A stretch of DNA of 10,677 nucleotides from assembly GCA_028822885.1 (NCBI GenBank), contig JAPKCP010000095.1:1-10677 (forward strand). Reading direction: 5' to 3'. Made by a program: the position numbers and the translations under genes. Origin of the DNA: Yoonia sp. GTDB lineage: Bacteria > Pseudomonadota > Alphaproteobacteria > Rhodobacterales > Rhodobacteraceae. Every line of letters starts with the position of its first letter. Positions within the stretch are counted from its first letter, which is position 1. Below, piece by piece: positions 1 to 6,051 of the stretch. The notes under the pieces are model-generated. The model saw nothing but the letters and a program-made list of their open reading frames with translations. It was not told the DNA's origin and did no database searches.

Positions 1-155
1 TGCTGCGGCAAATGGGGGCTTACCAGTCAGCACTGCAGCAAATCTTCCCAGATCATACCGTTGAAACAGCCATTCTCTGGACCCAGACCGCCACACTCAT
101 GCGCCTCCCGTCCGCATTAACCATCTCAGCGTTACGCTCAGTCACCGACTTGTGA
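1..155 (+). CDS. addA: AddA helicase-nuclease, C-terminal end (partial)
   Basis: An open frame enters from the left edge (codons from base 3) and ends at TGA 153-155, giving about 50 residues. The stretch AILWTQTATLM followed by LPSAL resembles the extreme C-terminus of alphaproteobacterial AddA, the UvrD-type helicase plus RecB-type nuclease subunit of the AddAB double-strand-break repair enzyme. In Rhodobacteraceae, addA usually lies directly upstream of trxA, as here. Only the tail is visible: no helicase motif or nuclease active site can be seen, so the call rests on tail similarity recalled from the family and on gene order. The reading frame itself is clear. Confidence 0.7.
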   Translation, partial: LRQMGAYQSALQQIFPDHTVETAILWTQTATLMRLPSALTISALRSVTDL

Positions 156-162
156 ACCGCGC

Positions 163-191
163 TTGACCCGACGCCCCACGCTTCATAGGTT
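163..191 (+). promoter_or_regulatory. Candidate sigma-70-type promoter of trxA
   Basis: A TTGACC hexamer at 163-168 matches the -35 consensus at five of six positions. It is followed after 17 bases by TAGGTT at 186-191, a weak -10 match (three of six). It lies between the addA stop and the trxA ribosome binding site, where a promoter would be expected. This is pattern matching by eye only. Confidence 0.35.
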
Positions 192-220
192 CGGCGCAAC
201 GTTTATACAGGAGAGCCATC

Positions 221-541
221 ATGGCCACAGTAGCCGTCACAGACGCCACATTCGACGCCGAAGTTCGCCAGTCCACGATCCCAGTTGTTGTGGATTTCTG
301 GGCAGAATGGTGTGGGCCTTGCAAACAAATCGGCCCTTCCCTTGAAGAATTGTCAGCCGAAATGGATGGCAAAGTCAAAATCGTCAAAGTGAACGTCGAT
401 GAAAACCCAAATTCACCAGCCCAACTGGGTGTGCGCGGCATCCCAGCCTTGTTCATACTCAAAGACGGTGAAGTGATCTCAAACAAAACTGGTGCAGCCC
501 CAAAAGCTGCGATCAAAGGTTGGATCGAAGACGCGATTTAA
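221..541 (+). CDS. trxA: Thioredoxin
   Basis: This encodes cytoplasmic thioredoxin, the small dithiol-disulfide oxidoreductase that is reduced by thioredoxin reductase and passes electrons to ribonucleotide reductase, peroxiredoxins and other targets. The 106-residue protein is of normal length. The active site WCGPC occupies residues 30-34 (Cys31 and Cys34). The buried Asp25 corresponds to Asp26 of the E. coli protein, and the cis-proline loop is GIP at 73-75. The start ATG is well placed behind an AGGAGAG ribosome binding site at 209-215. The gene follows addA by 65 bases and is closed by a strong terminator, so it is probably the last gene of its transcript or a single-gene unit. There is no signal peptide. 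Confidence 0.98.
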   Translation: MATVAVTDATFDAEVRQSTIPVVVDFWAEWCGPCKQIGPSLEELSAEMDGKVKIVKVNVDENPNSPAQLGVRGIPALFILKDGEVISNKTGAAPKAAIKGWIEDAI

Positions 542-562
542 TTGACCTGACTGGTTAAATAC

Positions 563-591
563 AAAAGGGCGCCCAATGTGGCGCCCTTTTT
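563..591 (+). terminator. Rho-independent terminator of trxA
   Basis: A perfect 11-bp inverted repeat (AAAAGGGCGCC at 563-573, GGCGCCCTTTT at 580-590) encloses a six-base loop and ends in a run of five T. It lies 21 bases past the trxA stop. The A-run on the 5' side makes a T-run on the opposite strand, so it could also act bidirectionally, but no minus-strand gene ends here. Confidence 0.88.
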
Positions 592-610
592 CATGCGCAG
601 ACCACAGCTA

Positions 611-639
611 TTGTCAGGCCTGCACCGCATTGCCATATA
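611..639 (+). promoter_or_regulatory. Candidate promoter of hslV
   Basis: TTGTCA at 611-616 (five of six to the -35 consensus) is separated by 17 bases from CATATA at 634-639, inside an AT-rich patch just upstream of the hslV ribosome binding site. hslVU is a classical heat-shock operon, so an RpoH promoter would be expected. I do not see a clean RpoH-type pair, so the sigma factor is left open. Confidence 0.35.
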
Positions 640-652
640 CACAATATACATC

Positions 653-658
653 AAAGGA
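653..658 (+). promoter_or_regulatory. Ribosome binding site fixing the hslV start
   Basis: AAAGGA lies 10 bases before the ATG at 669. The frame stays open upstream to an ATG at 576, but that codon sits inside the trxA terminator and has no ribosome binding site. This SD sequence therefore supports the 669 start. Confidence 0.6.
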
Positions 659-668
659 CCTGACACAC

Positions 669-1235
669 ATGGCACATGACGATTTTCCCGGCTGGCACGG
701 CACAACAATCATCGGCATTCGCAAGGACGGTGAAGTGGTCATTGCAGGCGACGGTCAAGTCAGCCTTGGGCAAACCGTGATCAAAGGTACGGCTCGCAAA
801 GTTAGACGCCTCTCTCCAGGTGGGCATGATGTTATCTGCGGGTTTGCAGGATCAACAGCCGATGCATTCACCCTCCTAGAACGCCTCGAGAAAAAACTTG
901 AAGCCACCCCTGGTCAGCTTGCGCGAGCCTCAGTGGAACTCGCAAAAGACTGGCGTACCGACAAATACCTGCAAAAGCTTGAGGCGATGTTAATTGTCTC
1001 CGACGGCAATGAACTGCTTGTTATCACAGGTGCGGGCGATGTTCTGGAACCAGAACATGACGTCACAGCTATCGGATCAGGCGGCAATTTCGCGCTCGCA
1101 GCGGGTCGCGCACTGATGGACAGTGACCTCAGCGCCGAAGATGTCGCGCGCAAAGCTATGGCAATTGCAGCGGACATCTGCGTCTACACCAACGGCAAGC
1201 TTACCGTTGAAACCATAAAAAAGCCCATGACATAG
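669..1235 (+). CDS. hslV: ATP-dependent protease HslV, peptidase subunit
   Basis: HslV (ClpQ) is the proteasome-beta-like threonine peptidase that forms a double hexamer and degrades proteins unfolded by the HslU ATPase. The 188-residue protein carries WHG followed by TT at residues 9-13. Thr12 would be the catalytic N-terminal threonine after removal of an 11-residue pro-segment. Numbered from Thr12, the catalytic Lys33 and Asp17 of the family fall at Lys44 and Asp28, and the GSGG turn is at 136-139. The protein looks complete and active. Unusually for a textbook hslVU pair, hslU does not follow directly: it starts about 1.66 kb downstream, behind a gene on the opposite strand and a membrane-protein gene. 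The start at 669 is supported by AAAGGA and by the usual family length. Confidence 0.97.
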   Translation: MAHDDFPGWHGTTIIGIRKDGEVVIAGDGQVSLGQTVIKGTARKVRRLSPGGHDVICGFAGSTADAFTLLERLEKKLEATPGQLARASVELAKDWRTDKYLQKLEAMLIVSDGNELLVITGAGDVLEPEHDVTAIGSGGNFALAAGRALMDSDLSAEDVARKAMAIAADICVYTNGKLTVETIKKPMT

Positions 1236-1270
1236 GCGTGTCCCCTCTTCATTTTGCCAGAACAACTCTG

Positions 1271-1320
1271 GGGGGTTTGGGGGGCTGGCCCCCCAACGCT
1301 GGCGGTGGGCAAAGCCCAGC
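1271..1320. repeat. GC-rich palindromic intergenic element (two hairpins)
   Basis: Between the converging hslV and DM13 genes lies a perfect 8-bp palindrome (TTGGGGGG at 1277-1284, CCCCCCAA at 1289-1296, four-base loop). It is followed by a second small hairpin (TGGGC at 1306-1310, GCCCA at 1314-1318, AAA loop). Neither has a T-run on either strand, so a canonical intrinsic terminator is not shown. The composition and double-hairpin form look like a dispersed REP-like intergenic palindrome, which may also serve as a transcription end for both genes. No second copy is present in this window. Confidence 0.5.
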
Positions 1321-1324
1321 GCAA

Positions 1325-1693
1325 TTACTTCACCGTTGCTATAGCCAACCCAACACTGAACTTTTCACACCACACCCAAACTTCATTGTAGCCGTCTGGG
1401 TTGATGCCTTCAGGTAACTCAAACGAAGACGCTCCTGAAAAACTCGTGAGCAGTTGGGTTTGCGTTTCCGGGGCATAAGTCCCGTCTTTGCCAAGTGCGA
1501 TCCTTGGATCAGGCGCATTATCAAACCGGAAATCATCAAGAAGATGAACAGTTGTACCAACAATTTCGGCTGTCCCAGTGACAGTGTGGTTGTTTATGCC
1601 ATTGAAGGTAAACAAGCGACCATGGCCACCAGCAAACGCCGCAGAGGCTGCTGTCGATGCCAAAGCAGCAACAAGAAAAATACGCCGATCCAT
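1325..1693 (-). CDS. Exported DM13-domain protein
   Basis: This is a 122-residue protein with an N-terminal signal peptide (Arg3-Arg4, hydrophobic 5-20, likely cleavage after AFA at 19-21), so probably periplasmic. The rest, about 28-121, matches the DM13 fold from memory: VTGTAEI at 38-44, a DDF at 53-55, the APDPRIAL segment at 60-67, and the terminal VWVWCEKFSVGLA at 105-117. Cys109 is the only cysteine of the protein. DM13 domains have been proposed to act in redox or electron transfer through one highly conserved cysteine, but their biochemistry is poorly known. The start is supported by GGAGA at 1700-1704 on the minus strand. It is a single-gene unit, convergent with hslV and divergent from the DUF2157-like gene. 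The partner is unknown. Confidence 0.8.
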   Translation of the reverse strand: MDRRIFLVAALASTAASAAFAGGHGRLFTFNGINNHTVTGTAEIVGTTVHLLDDFRFDNAPDPRIALGKDGTYAPETQTQLLTSFSGASSFELPEGINPDGYNEVWVWCEKFSVGLAIATVK

Positions 1694-1798
1694 AAAAAAT
1701 CTCCAATATTAATTTATCTTCATGCATCATAGCTATCAAAATATCACTCGATACACACCAAACGCATTTGTGAACGCCAACGAAAAAAATCTCATCAC

Positions 1799-1827
1799 TT
1801 GGCCTTTGGCCTCGCAATCCCTAGATA
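1799..1827 (+). promoter_or_regulatory. Possible promoter giving a leaderless transcript
   Basis: TTGGCC at 1799-1804, a 17-base spacer and TAGATA at 1822-1827 form a weak promoter-like pair. If real, transcription would start at or next to the ATG at 1834. That fits the absence of any Shine-Dalgarno sequence before that gene. The -10 match is poor (three of six), so this is only a suggestion. Confidence 0.2.
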
Positions 1828-1833
1828 TCTGAT

Positions 1834-2889
1834 ATGATTGAAACTGATGACATTCGGGCCAGTGTGGCAGCAGGCATCCTGACGGAACGGCAAGCTGCAT
1901 CTCTCACGGCGCTGGCACATAGCCGCAGAGGGGCCCGCGAAGGCCTACATCCCGGTGATGAACCGTTTGAGCTGTTCAAAGGTTTCAATGAGATTTTCAT
2001 AATTGTCGGCCTACTGATCCTGTCGCTAGGGTGGGCTGGCCTAATCTCTGCTATGTTTGATACGCAGATCATCGGCTTGCGCTACGCGGCCCTTTGGTAC
2101 GGCATCCCCGGCGCGGTCGTCTTATGGCTGTTGTCAGAATATTTCATCTGGCGCAGGCGTATGGTTGGCCCTGCCATCGCGCTGTCGATCCTATTTGCGA
2201 TCAACGCTGGCGCGACGCTTATCGCCTATTTCGCCAACCCCTTCATGATCGGCCAACTAGATCTCTCAAGCCTACAATTTCCCCTTGCGATGACCACCAT
2301 TGCTGTCGCTGCCTTCTGGCTTCGCTTTCGCGTGCCCTTTGCTATGGCTATGATCGCCGTCAGCCTATTCCTTGTCGCCATGATGGCCGCAGCGATCAAT
2401 CAAGGCTCCCCCGAAAGTGCCACGGATATCTTCCTCCTCTCAGCCGGAGGTCCCTTCGCATGGATCACCCTTGGCCTTGGCATCGCGATCTTCGCTGCTG
2501 CAATGGCTTTTGATATGTCAGACCCACACCGCGTCACACGGCGTGCCGCTAACGGCTTCTGGCTACACGTTGTGGCAGCCCCGGCAATGGTCAACACGAT
2601 CGCACTGTCCCTCATCGACGATGAAAACTTGATCGCCCTACTCGCTTTCCTTGCCGTTATTGCCGTGATCGCGATGATAATCGACCGCCGGTCTTTTCTG
2701 ATCACTGCCATCGGCTATGTTGTGGCCGTGGCAGGTACCGTGTTTGGCGGCGACGGCATTGCCACTACGATCCTTGCCCTAGGGATCATTCTGCTCATTC
2801 TTGGTGCATTCTGGGAAAAGTTCCGGGCGCAACTGTTGCGCCGTTTGCCCAGTTTCATCCCCCTGCACCGCCTTCCTCCTGCACAATAA
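1834..2889 (+). CDS. DUF2157-like multi-pass membrane protein
   Basis: This 351-residue inner-membrane protein is of unknown function. A soluble N-terminus (about 1-50) contains a short helical module, DDIRASVAAGILTERQAAS at 5-23, of the kind that opens DUF2157 proteins. About ten hydrophobic segments follow (roughly 53-75, 83-103, 111-134, 149-163, 168-188, 204-226, 241-261, 265-283, 287-304, 309-327). The cytoplasmic tail is basic and proline-rich (RRLPSFIPLHRLPPA). No catalytic motif is visible. It ends 9 bases before hslU, so the two are very likely cotranscribed, and this gene's promoter would then also drive hslU. There is no SD sequence before ATG 1834. The next in-frame alternative is GTG at residue 11, inside the conserved-looking N-terminus, so 1834 is kept. 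The DUF2157 assignment is from pattern memory and moderately sure. Confidence 0.8.
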   Translation: MIETDDIRASVAAGILTERQAASLTALAHSRRGAREGLHPGDEPFELFKGFNEIFIIVGLLILSLGWAGLISAMFDTQIIGLRYAALWYGIPGAVVLWLLSEYFIWRRRMVGPAIALSILFAINAGATLIAYFANPFMIGQLDLSSLQFPLAMTTIAVAAFWLRFRVPFAMAMIAVSLFLVAMMAAAINQGSPESATDIFLLSAGGPFAWITLGLGIAIFAAAMAFDMSDPHRVTRRAANGFWLHVVAAPAMVNTIALSLIDDENLIALLAFLAVIAVIAMIIDRRSFLITAIGYVVAVAGTVFGGDGIATTILALGIILLILGAFWEKFRAQLLRRLPSFIPLHRLPPAQ

Positions 2890-2898
2890 GAGACATTT

Positions 2899-4209
2899 AT
2901 GACTGACCTGACCCCCCGCGAAATCGTATCTGAGCTGGACCGCCATATCATTGGCCAAAATGACGCCAAACGCGCCGTCGCTGTAGCCCTGCGCAACCGC
3001 TGGCGGCGTAATCAATTGGACGATGATCTACGTGATGAGGTTTATCCAAAGAACATCCTGATGATCGGCCCCACTGGCGTAGGTAAAACAGAAATCTCGC
3101 GACGTCTGGCGAAACTCGCGCGCGCGCCTTTTATCAAGGTTGAGGCGACAAAATTTACTGAGGTCGGTTATGTCGGTCGTGATGTAGAACAGATCATCCG
3201 TGACCTAATCGAGATTGCGATCAACGACACCCGCGATCACATGCGTGAAGACGTGAAGGCCAAGGCGCATGAGGCCGCAGAAGAACGTGTGATTACAGCC
3301 GTGGCAGGCACCGATGCCCGCGATCAAACCCGTGATATGTTCCGCCGCAAGCTGAAATCTGGTGAGCTGGACAACACAATCATCGAACTCGAACTCGCTG
3401 ATACGTCCAACCCAATGGGTGGGTTTGAAGTTCCCGGCCAGCCCGGCGCTGGCATGGGCGGCATGATGAACATCGGCGATCTTCTTGGCAAAATGGGCGG
3501 TAGCCGAACCATCAAAAAGAAAATGACTGTAGCCGATAGTTATGAAGCTTTGGTGGATGATGAGGCCGACAAACTGCTGGACGACGAAAGCGTTACCAAA
3601 ACGGCGCTGGCAGCGGTTGAACAAAATGGCATCGTCTTTCTTGATGAAATCGACAAGGTCTGCGCAAAATCTGACGCCCGTGGCGCTGATGTGTCCCGCG
3701 AAGGCGTGCAGCGCGACCTTTTACCGTTGATCGAAGGTACAACAGTCTCAACCAAACATGGCCCGATCAAAACTGACCACATTCTGTTCATTGCATCCGG
3801 CGCGTTCCACGTTGCAAAACCGTCCGACCTGCTGCCCGAACTACAAGGCCGTCTCCCAATCCGGGTAGAACTGCGTGCGTTAACCGAAGGTGACTTCATT
3901 CGCATCCTCACGGAAACCGATAATGCCCTGACGCTGCAATACACCGCCCTGATGGCGACCGAAAAAGTCACCGTAACCTTTGCCGAAGACGGAATCGCAG
4001 CGCTCGCAAAAATCGCAGCCGAGGTGAACGAAGCAGTCGAGAATATCGGCGCACGCAGGCTATACACAGTGATGGAGCGCGTGTTCGAAGACCTCTCTTT
4101 CAACGCCCCCGACAAGGCGGGTGATGAGATCACTGTCGACGCTGATTTTGTGGAAACACACTTGGGCGAACTTAGCCGATCAACCGACATCAGCCGCTAC
4201 GTGCTTTAG
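2899..4209 (+). CDS. hslU: ATP-dependent protease HslU, ATPase/unfoldase subunit
   Basis: HslU (ClpY) is the AAA+ unfoldase that binds HslV as a hexameric ring and threads substrates into it. The 436-residue protein is of full family length. The N-terminal segment TPREIVSELDRHIIGQ (5-20) opens the AAA+ module. The Walker A GPTGVGKT is at 57-64, the pore loop GYVGRD at 90-95, and the Walker B IVFLDEID at 245-252. A sensor-1-type strand HILFIASGAF follows at 294-303, and the sensor-2 arginine motif GARR is at 384-387. The variable I-domain spans roughly 110-240 and includes a Gly/Met-rich loop at 173-200. The C-terminus ISRYVL, which inserts into HslV to open it, is intact. It follows the DUF2157-like gene by 9 bases, and a short GAGA-like SD overlaps that gene's stop. 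Confidence 0.98.
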   Translation: MTDLTPREIVSELDRHIIGQNDAKRAVAVALRNRWRRNQLDDDLRDEVYPKNILMIGPTGVGKTEISRRLAKLARAPFIKVEATKFTEVGYVGRDVEQIIRDLIEIAINDTRDHMREDVKAKAHEAAEERVITAVAGTDARDQTRDMFRRKLKSGELDNTIIELELADTSNPMGGFEVPGQPGAGMGGMMNIGDLLGKMGGSRTIKKKMTVADSYEALVDDEADKLLDDESVTKTALAAVEQNGIVFLDEIDKVCAKSDARGADVSREGVQRDLLPLIEGTTVSTKHGPIKTDHILFIASGAFHVAKPSDLLPELQGRLPIRVELRALTEGDFIRILTETDNALTLQYTALMATEKVTVTFAEDGIAALAKIAAEVNEAVENIGARRLYTVMERVFEDLSFNAPDKAGDEITVDADFVETHLGELSRSTDISRYVL

Positions 4210-4227
4210 GGCTTTTCATTTCCAAGT

Positions 4228-4251
4228 CATGGGCGCAATTTCGCGCCCATG
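4228..4251 (+). promoter_or_regulatory. Hairpin downstream of hslU covering the MFS start codon
   Basis: A perfect 9-bp inverted repeat (CATGGGCGC at 4228-4236, GCGCCCATG at 4243-4251) has a six-base loop. It starts 18 bases past the hslU stop, and its last three bases are the ATG of the MFS transporter gene. No T-run follows, so it is not a canonical terminator. It may be an attenuating hairpin, a 3'-end stabiliser for hslU mRNA, or a structure that sequesters the start codon. Confidence 0.5.
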
Positions 4252-5478
4252 AACCAAGGCTACTTCCAATTCATCCGACAGAACGCACCCTTCCTTGCAA
4301 CGGGCGCCCTTCTCTCGTTTCTGTCGTCATTCGGGCAGACGTTCTTTATTGCCGTCTTCGCGGGCGATATCCGCAGCGAATTTGGCCTGTCCCACGGCGA
4401 TTGGGGCCTACTTTATATGCTTGGCACTGGCGCCTCTGCCGTGGCGATGGTGTTCGCAGGCGGTCTTGCGGATAGGTTCCGCGTCCGCACCCTTGGCATC
4501 ATTGTGGCTGTCATGCTTGCCGCGGCTTGCATCACGATGGCCTACAACACTGTCACGATCATCCTGCCGTTGGTCATCTTCGCGCTGCGCTTTAGTGGAC
4601 AAGGCATGATGAGCCACGTTTCGGTCGTGGCTATGGCCCGCTGGTTTGTTGCGACGCGCGGTAAGGCGTTGGCGATTGCGGCCCTTGGGTACATGTTGGC
4701 TGAGGCCACGATGCCCCTCACCTTCGTATGGCTAAAGACCTTTGCAAACTGGCGGACGCTGTGGATTTGCGCAGCAATCTTCACACTGGCGATGATTCCG
4801 ATCCTGATCCGCCTTCTCCGCCTTGAACGGACGCCGCAATCCGCCGCGACAGAAAACGCATCGCCGGGGATGAAGGGCCACCACTGGACACGAGCAGATG
4901 CGCTGCGTCATCCACTGTTCTGGGGGCTTGTCCCGATGATCATGTTTTTCCCTGCCTTCGGGACGGCGTTCTGGTTCCACCAAGTCCACTTTGCAGAACT
5001 CAAGGGCTACACGCACCTGTCCCTTGTCGCAGTCTTTCCCATCGGTACGACTGTCCTTGCAGTCTCAAGCATCGCTTATGGCTGGCTGATTGACCGCATT
5101 GGGGCCACCAAAATCCTTCCCTTCTACCTGCTGCCTCTTGTTGCAGCCTTCACTTTGCATTGGTCAGCTGATCACCTTGCATGGACCGCACTCGCGGTAT
5201 GCTTGATGGGCCTTTCGGGCGGCGGTCAAGCAACCGTTTTGATGGCGATTTGGTCAGAATTTTATGGCACACGTCATATCGGCTCAATCAAAGCGGCAGC
5301 GACAGCTGTCATGGTGCTTGGATCGGCGATTGGCCCAGGCCTGTCGGGTTGGCTGATCGACGCTGGCGTTGGCTTTGAACAGCAGATGTTAGCCTATGCC
5401 GCGTCATTCATCATCGCCATTGCAGTCATGATCGTGCCACTTCGCCGCGCATCTGCAGACCTACCGAATACGCCGTAA
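4249..5478 (+). CDS. Major facilitator superfamily (MFS) transporter
   Basis: This is a 409-residue inner-membrane secondary transporter with twelve likely helices in two six-helix halves, separated by a hydrophilic loop at about 191-220. The MFS motif-A loop between helices 2 and 3 reads GGLADRFRVR (71-80), and a related GWLIDRIGA occurs in the second half (278-286). ARWFVATRGKALAI (130-143), with a matching SEFYGTRHIGSIKA (336-349), resembles transporters of the oxalate/formate antiporter and monocarboxylate type. The substrate cannot be told from sequence. There is no SD sequence, and the ATG lies in a hairpin. No in-frame start exists upstream, because the frame closes at the hslU stop, and the next ATG is at residue 57, well inside. 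The gene's last 18 bases overlap the convergent smr gene. Confidence 0.88.
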   Translation: MNQGYFQFIRQNAPFLATGALLSFLSSFGQTFFIAVFAGDIRSEFGLSHGDWGLLYMLGTGASAVAMVFAGGLADRFRVRTLGIIVAVMLAAACITMAYNTVTIILPLVIFALRFSGQGMMSHVSVVAMARWFVATRGKALAIAALGYMLAEATMPLTFVWLKTFANWRTLWICAAIFTLAMIPILIRLLRLERTPQSAATENASPGMKGHHWTRADALRHPLFWGLVPMIMFFPAFGTAFWFHQVHFAELKGYTHLSLVAVFPIGTTVLAVSSIAYGWLIDRIGATKILPFYLLPLVAAFTLHWSADHLAWTALAVCLMGLSGGGQATVLMAIWSEFYGTRHIGSIKAAATAVMVLGSAIGPGLSGWLIDAGVGFEQQMLAYAASFIIAIAVMIVPLRRASADLPNTP

Positions 5479-6051
5479 ATAAACGTAGTACGCACCCTGT
5501 CCGCCGTGTTTCAGATGCGCTGGCGTAACTTGCAAAATTGCGGGCGCCATCGGTTGCAGCGCAAGCCATTGTGGCACCTGATGCCGCAAAATGCCATTGC
5601 GCACTGGTATCGCGTAGCCCTCGTCACGTTCTTTTCCCTTGCCAGTAATAACCAAAACAAGCCGTTTACCAACTGCCTGCGCACCCAAAATAAACGCTAT
5701 CAGCTCAGGATGCGCCTCTGCCATGGTCATACCATGCAGGTCCAAACGACCTTCGGGCTTTAGCTTACCCTTTGTCATCCTGCCATAATCCTTGGAATCC
5801 ATATTCACAGGGGCGGATGTTAGGCGAGCACCAATTGGTTTCAGAATATCATGTGGCCGTCCCAGATTGACCTTTGCCCCAACCATAAAGTCGGCAATCA
5901 TATCGCGTTCCTGCGGCACAGGTTTTTTAGGTGGTGCCTTTGGTACAGGTTCAGTGACCAAAAGTCGCAACGGATCGAGCGGCTTGGCACGGCCGGCGAC
6001 AGTATCCCACAATGCCCGCTCATCGGGTGAAAGATGACGTGGCTTGCGCAT
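5461..6051 (-). CDS. Smr-domain protein (Smr/MutS2 family)
   Basis: This 196-residue cytoplasmic protein has a C-terminal Smr domain. It shows LDLHGMT at 103-109, the TGKG turn at 136-139 and HGGQGAYYVYLRR at 182-194. Smr domains bind nucleic acid and many are nicking endonucleases; stand-alone bacterial Smr proteins (E. coli SmrA and SmrB) act on DNA or on mRNA at collided ribosomes. Which applies here cannot be told. The N-terminal 100 residues are basic and proline-rich (positions 36-46) with no recognised domain. The gene is last in the timA-mltA-smr operon: its ATG shares a base with the mltA stop (TAATG) and has no SD of its own, so translation is probably coupled. Its 3' end overlaps the facing MFS gene by 18 bases. 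Confidence 0.9.
   Translation of the reverse strand: MRKPRHLSPDERALWDTVAGRAKPLDPLRLLVTEPVPKAPPKKPVPQERDMIADFMVGAKVNLGRPHDILKPIGARLTSAPVNMDSKDYGRMTKGKLKPEGRLDLHGMTMAEAHPELIAFILGAQAVGKRLVLVITGKGKERDEGYAIPVRNGILRHQVPQWLALQPMAPAILQVTPAHLKHGGQGAYYVYLRRIR

Noticed and set aside
576..668. N-terminal extension of hslV starting at ATG 576 (31 extra residues)
   Set aside because: The ATG lies in the trxA terminator hairpin, has no ribosome binding site, and the added residues do not resemble HslV. ATG 669 gives the expected protein.
1536..1817. 93-residue minus-strand frame overlapping the DM13 gene and its upstream region
   Set aside because: It overlaps the DM13 coding sequence in another frame, has a Cys/Trp-rich odd composition and no SD. 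The DM13 frame has a signal peptide, an SD and domain motifs.
3540..4190. 216-residue open frame on the minus strand inside hslU
   Set aside because: It lies wholly antisense to a clearly conserved gene, is Ser/Arg/Ala-rich as expected for a shadow frame, and matches no family I know.
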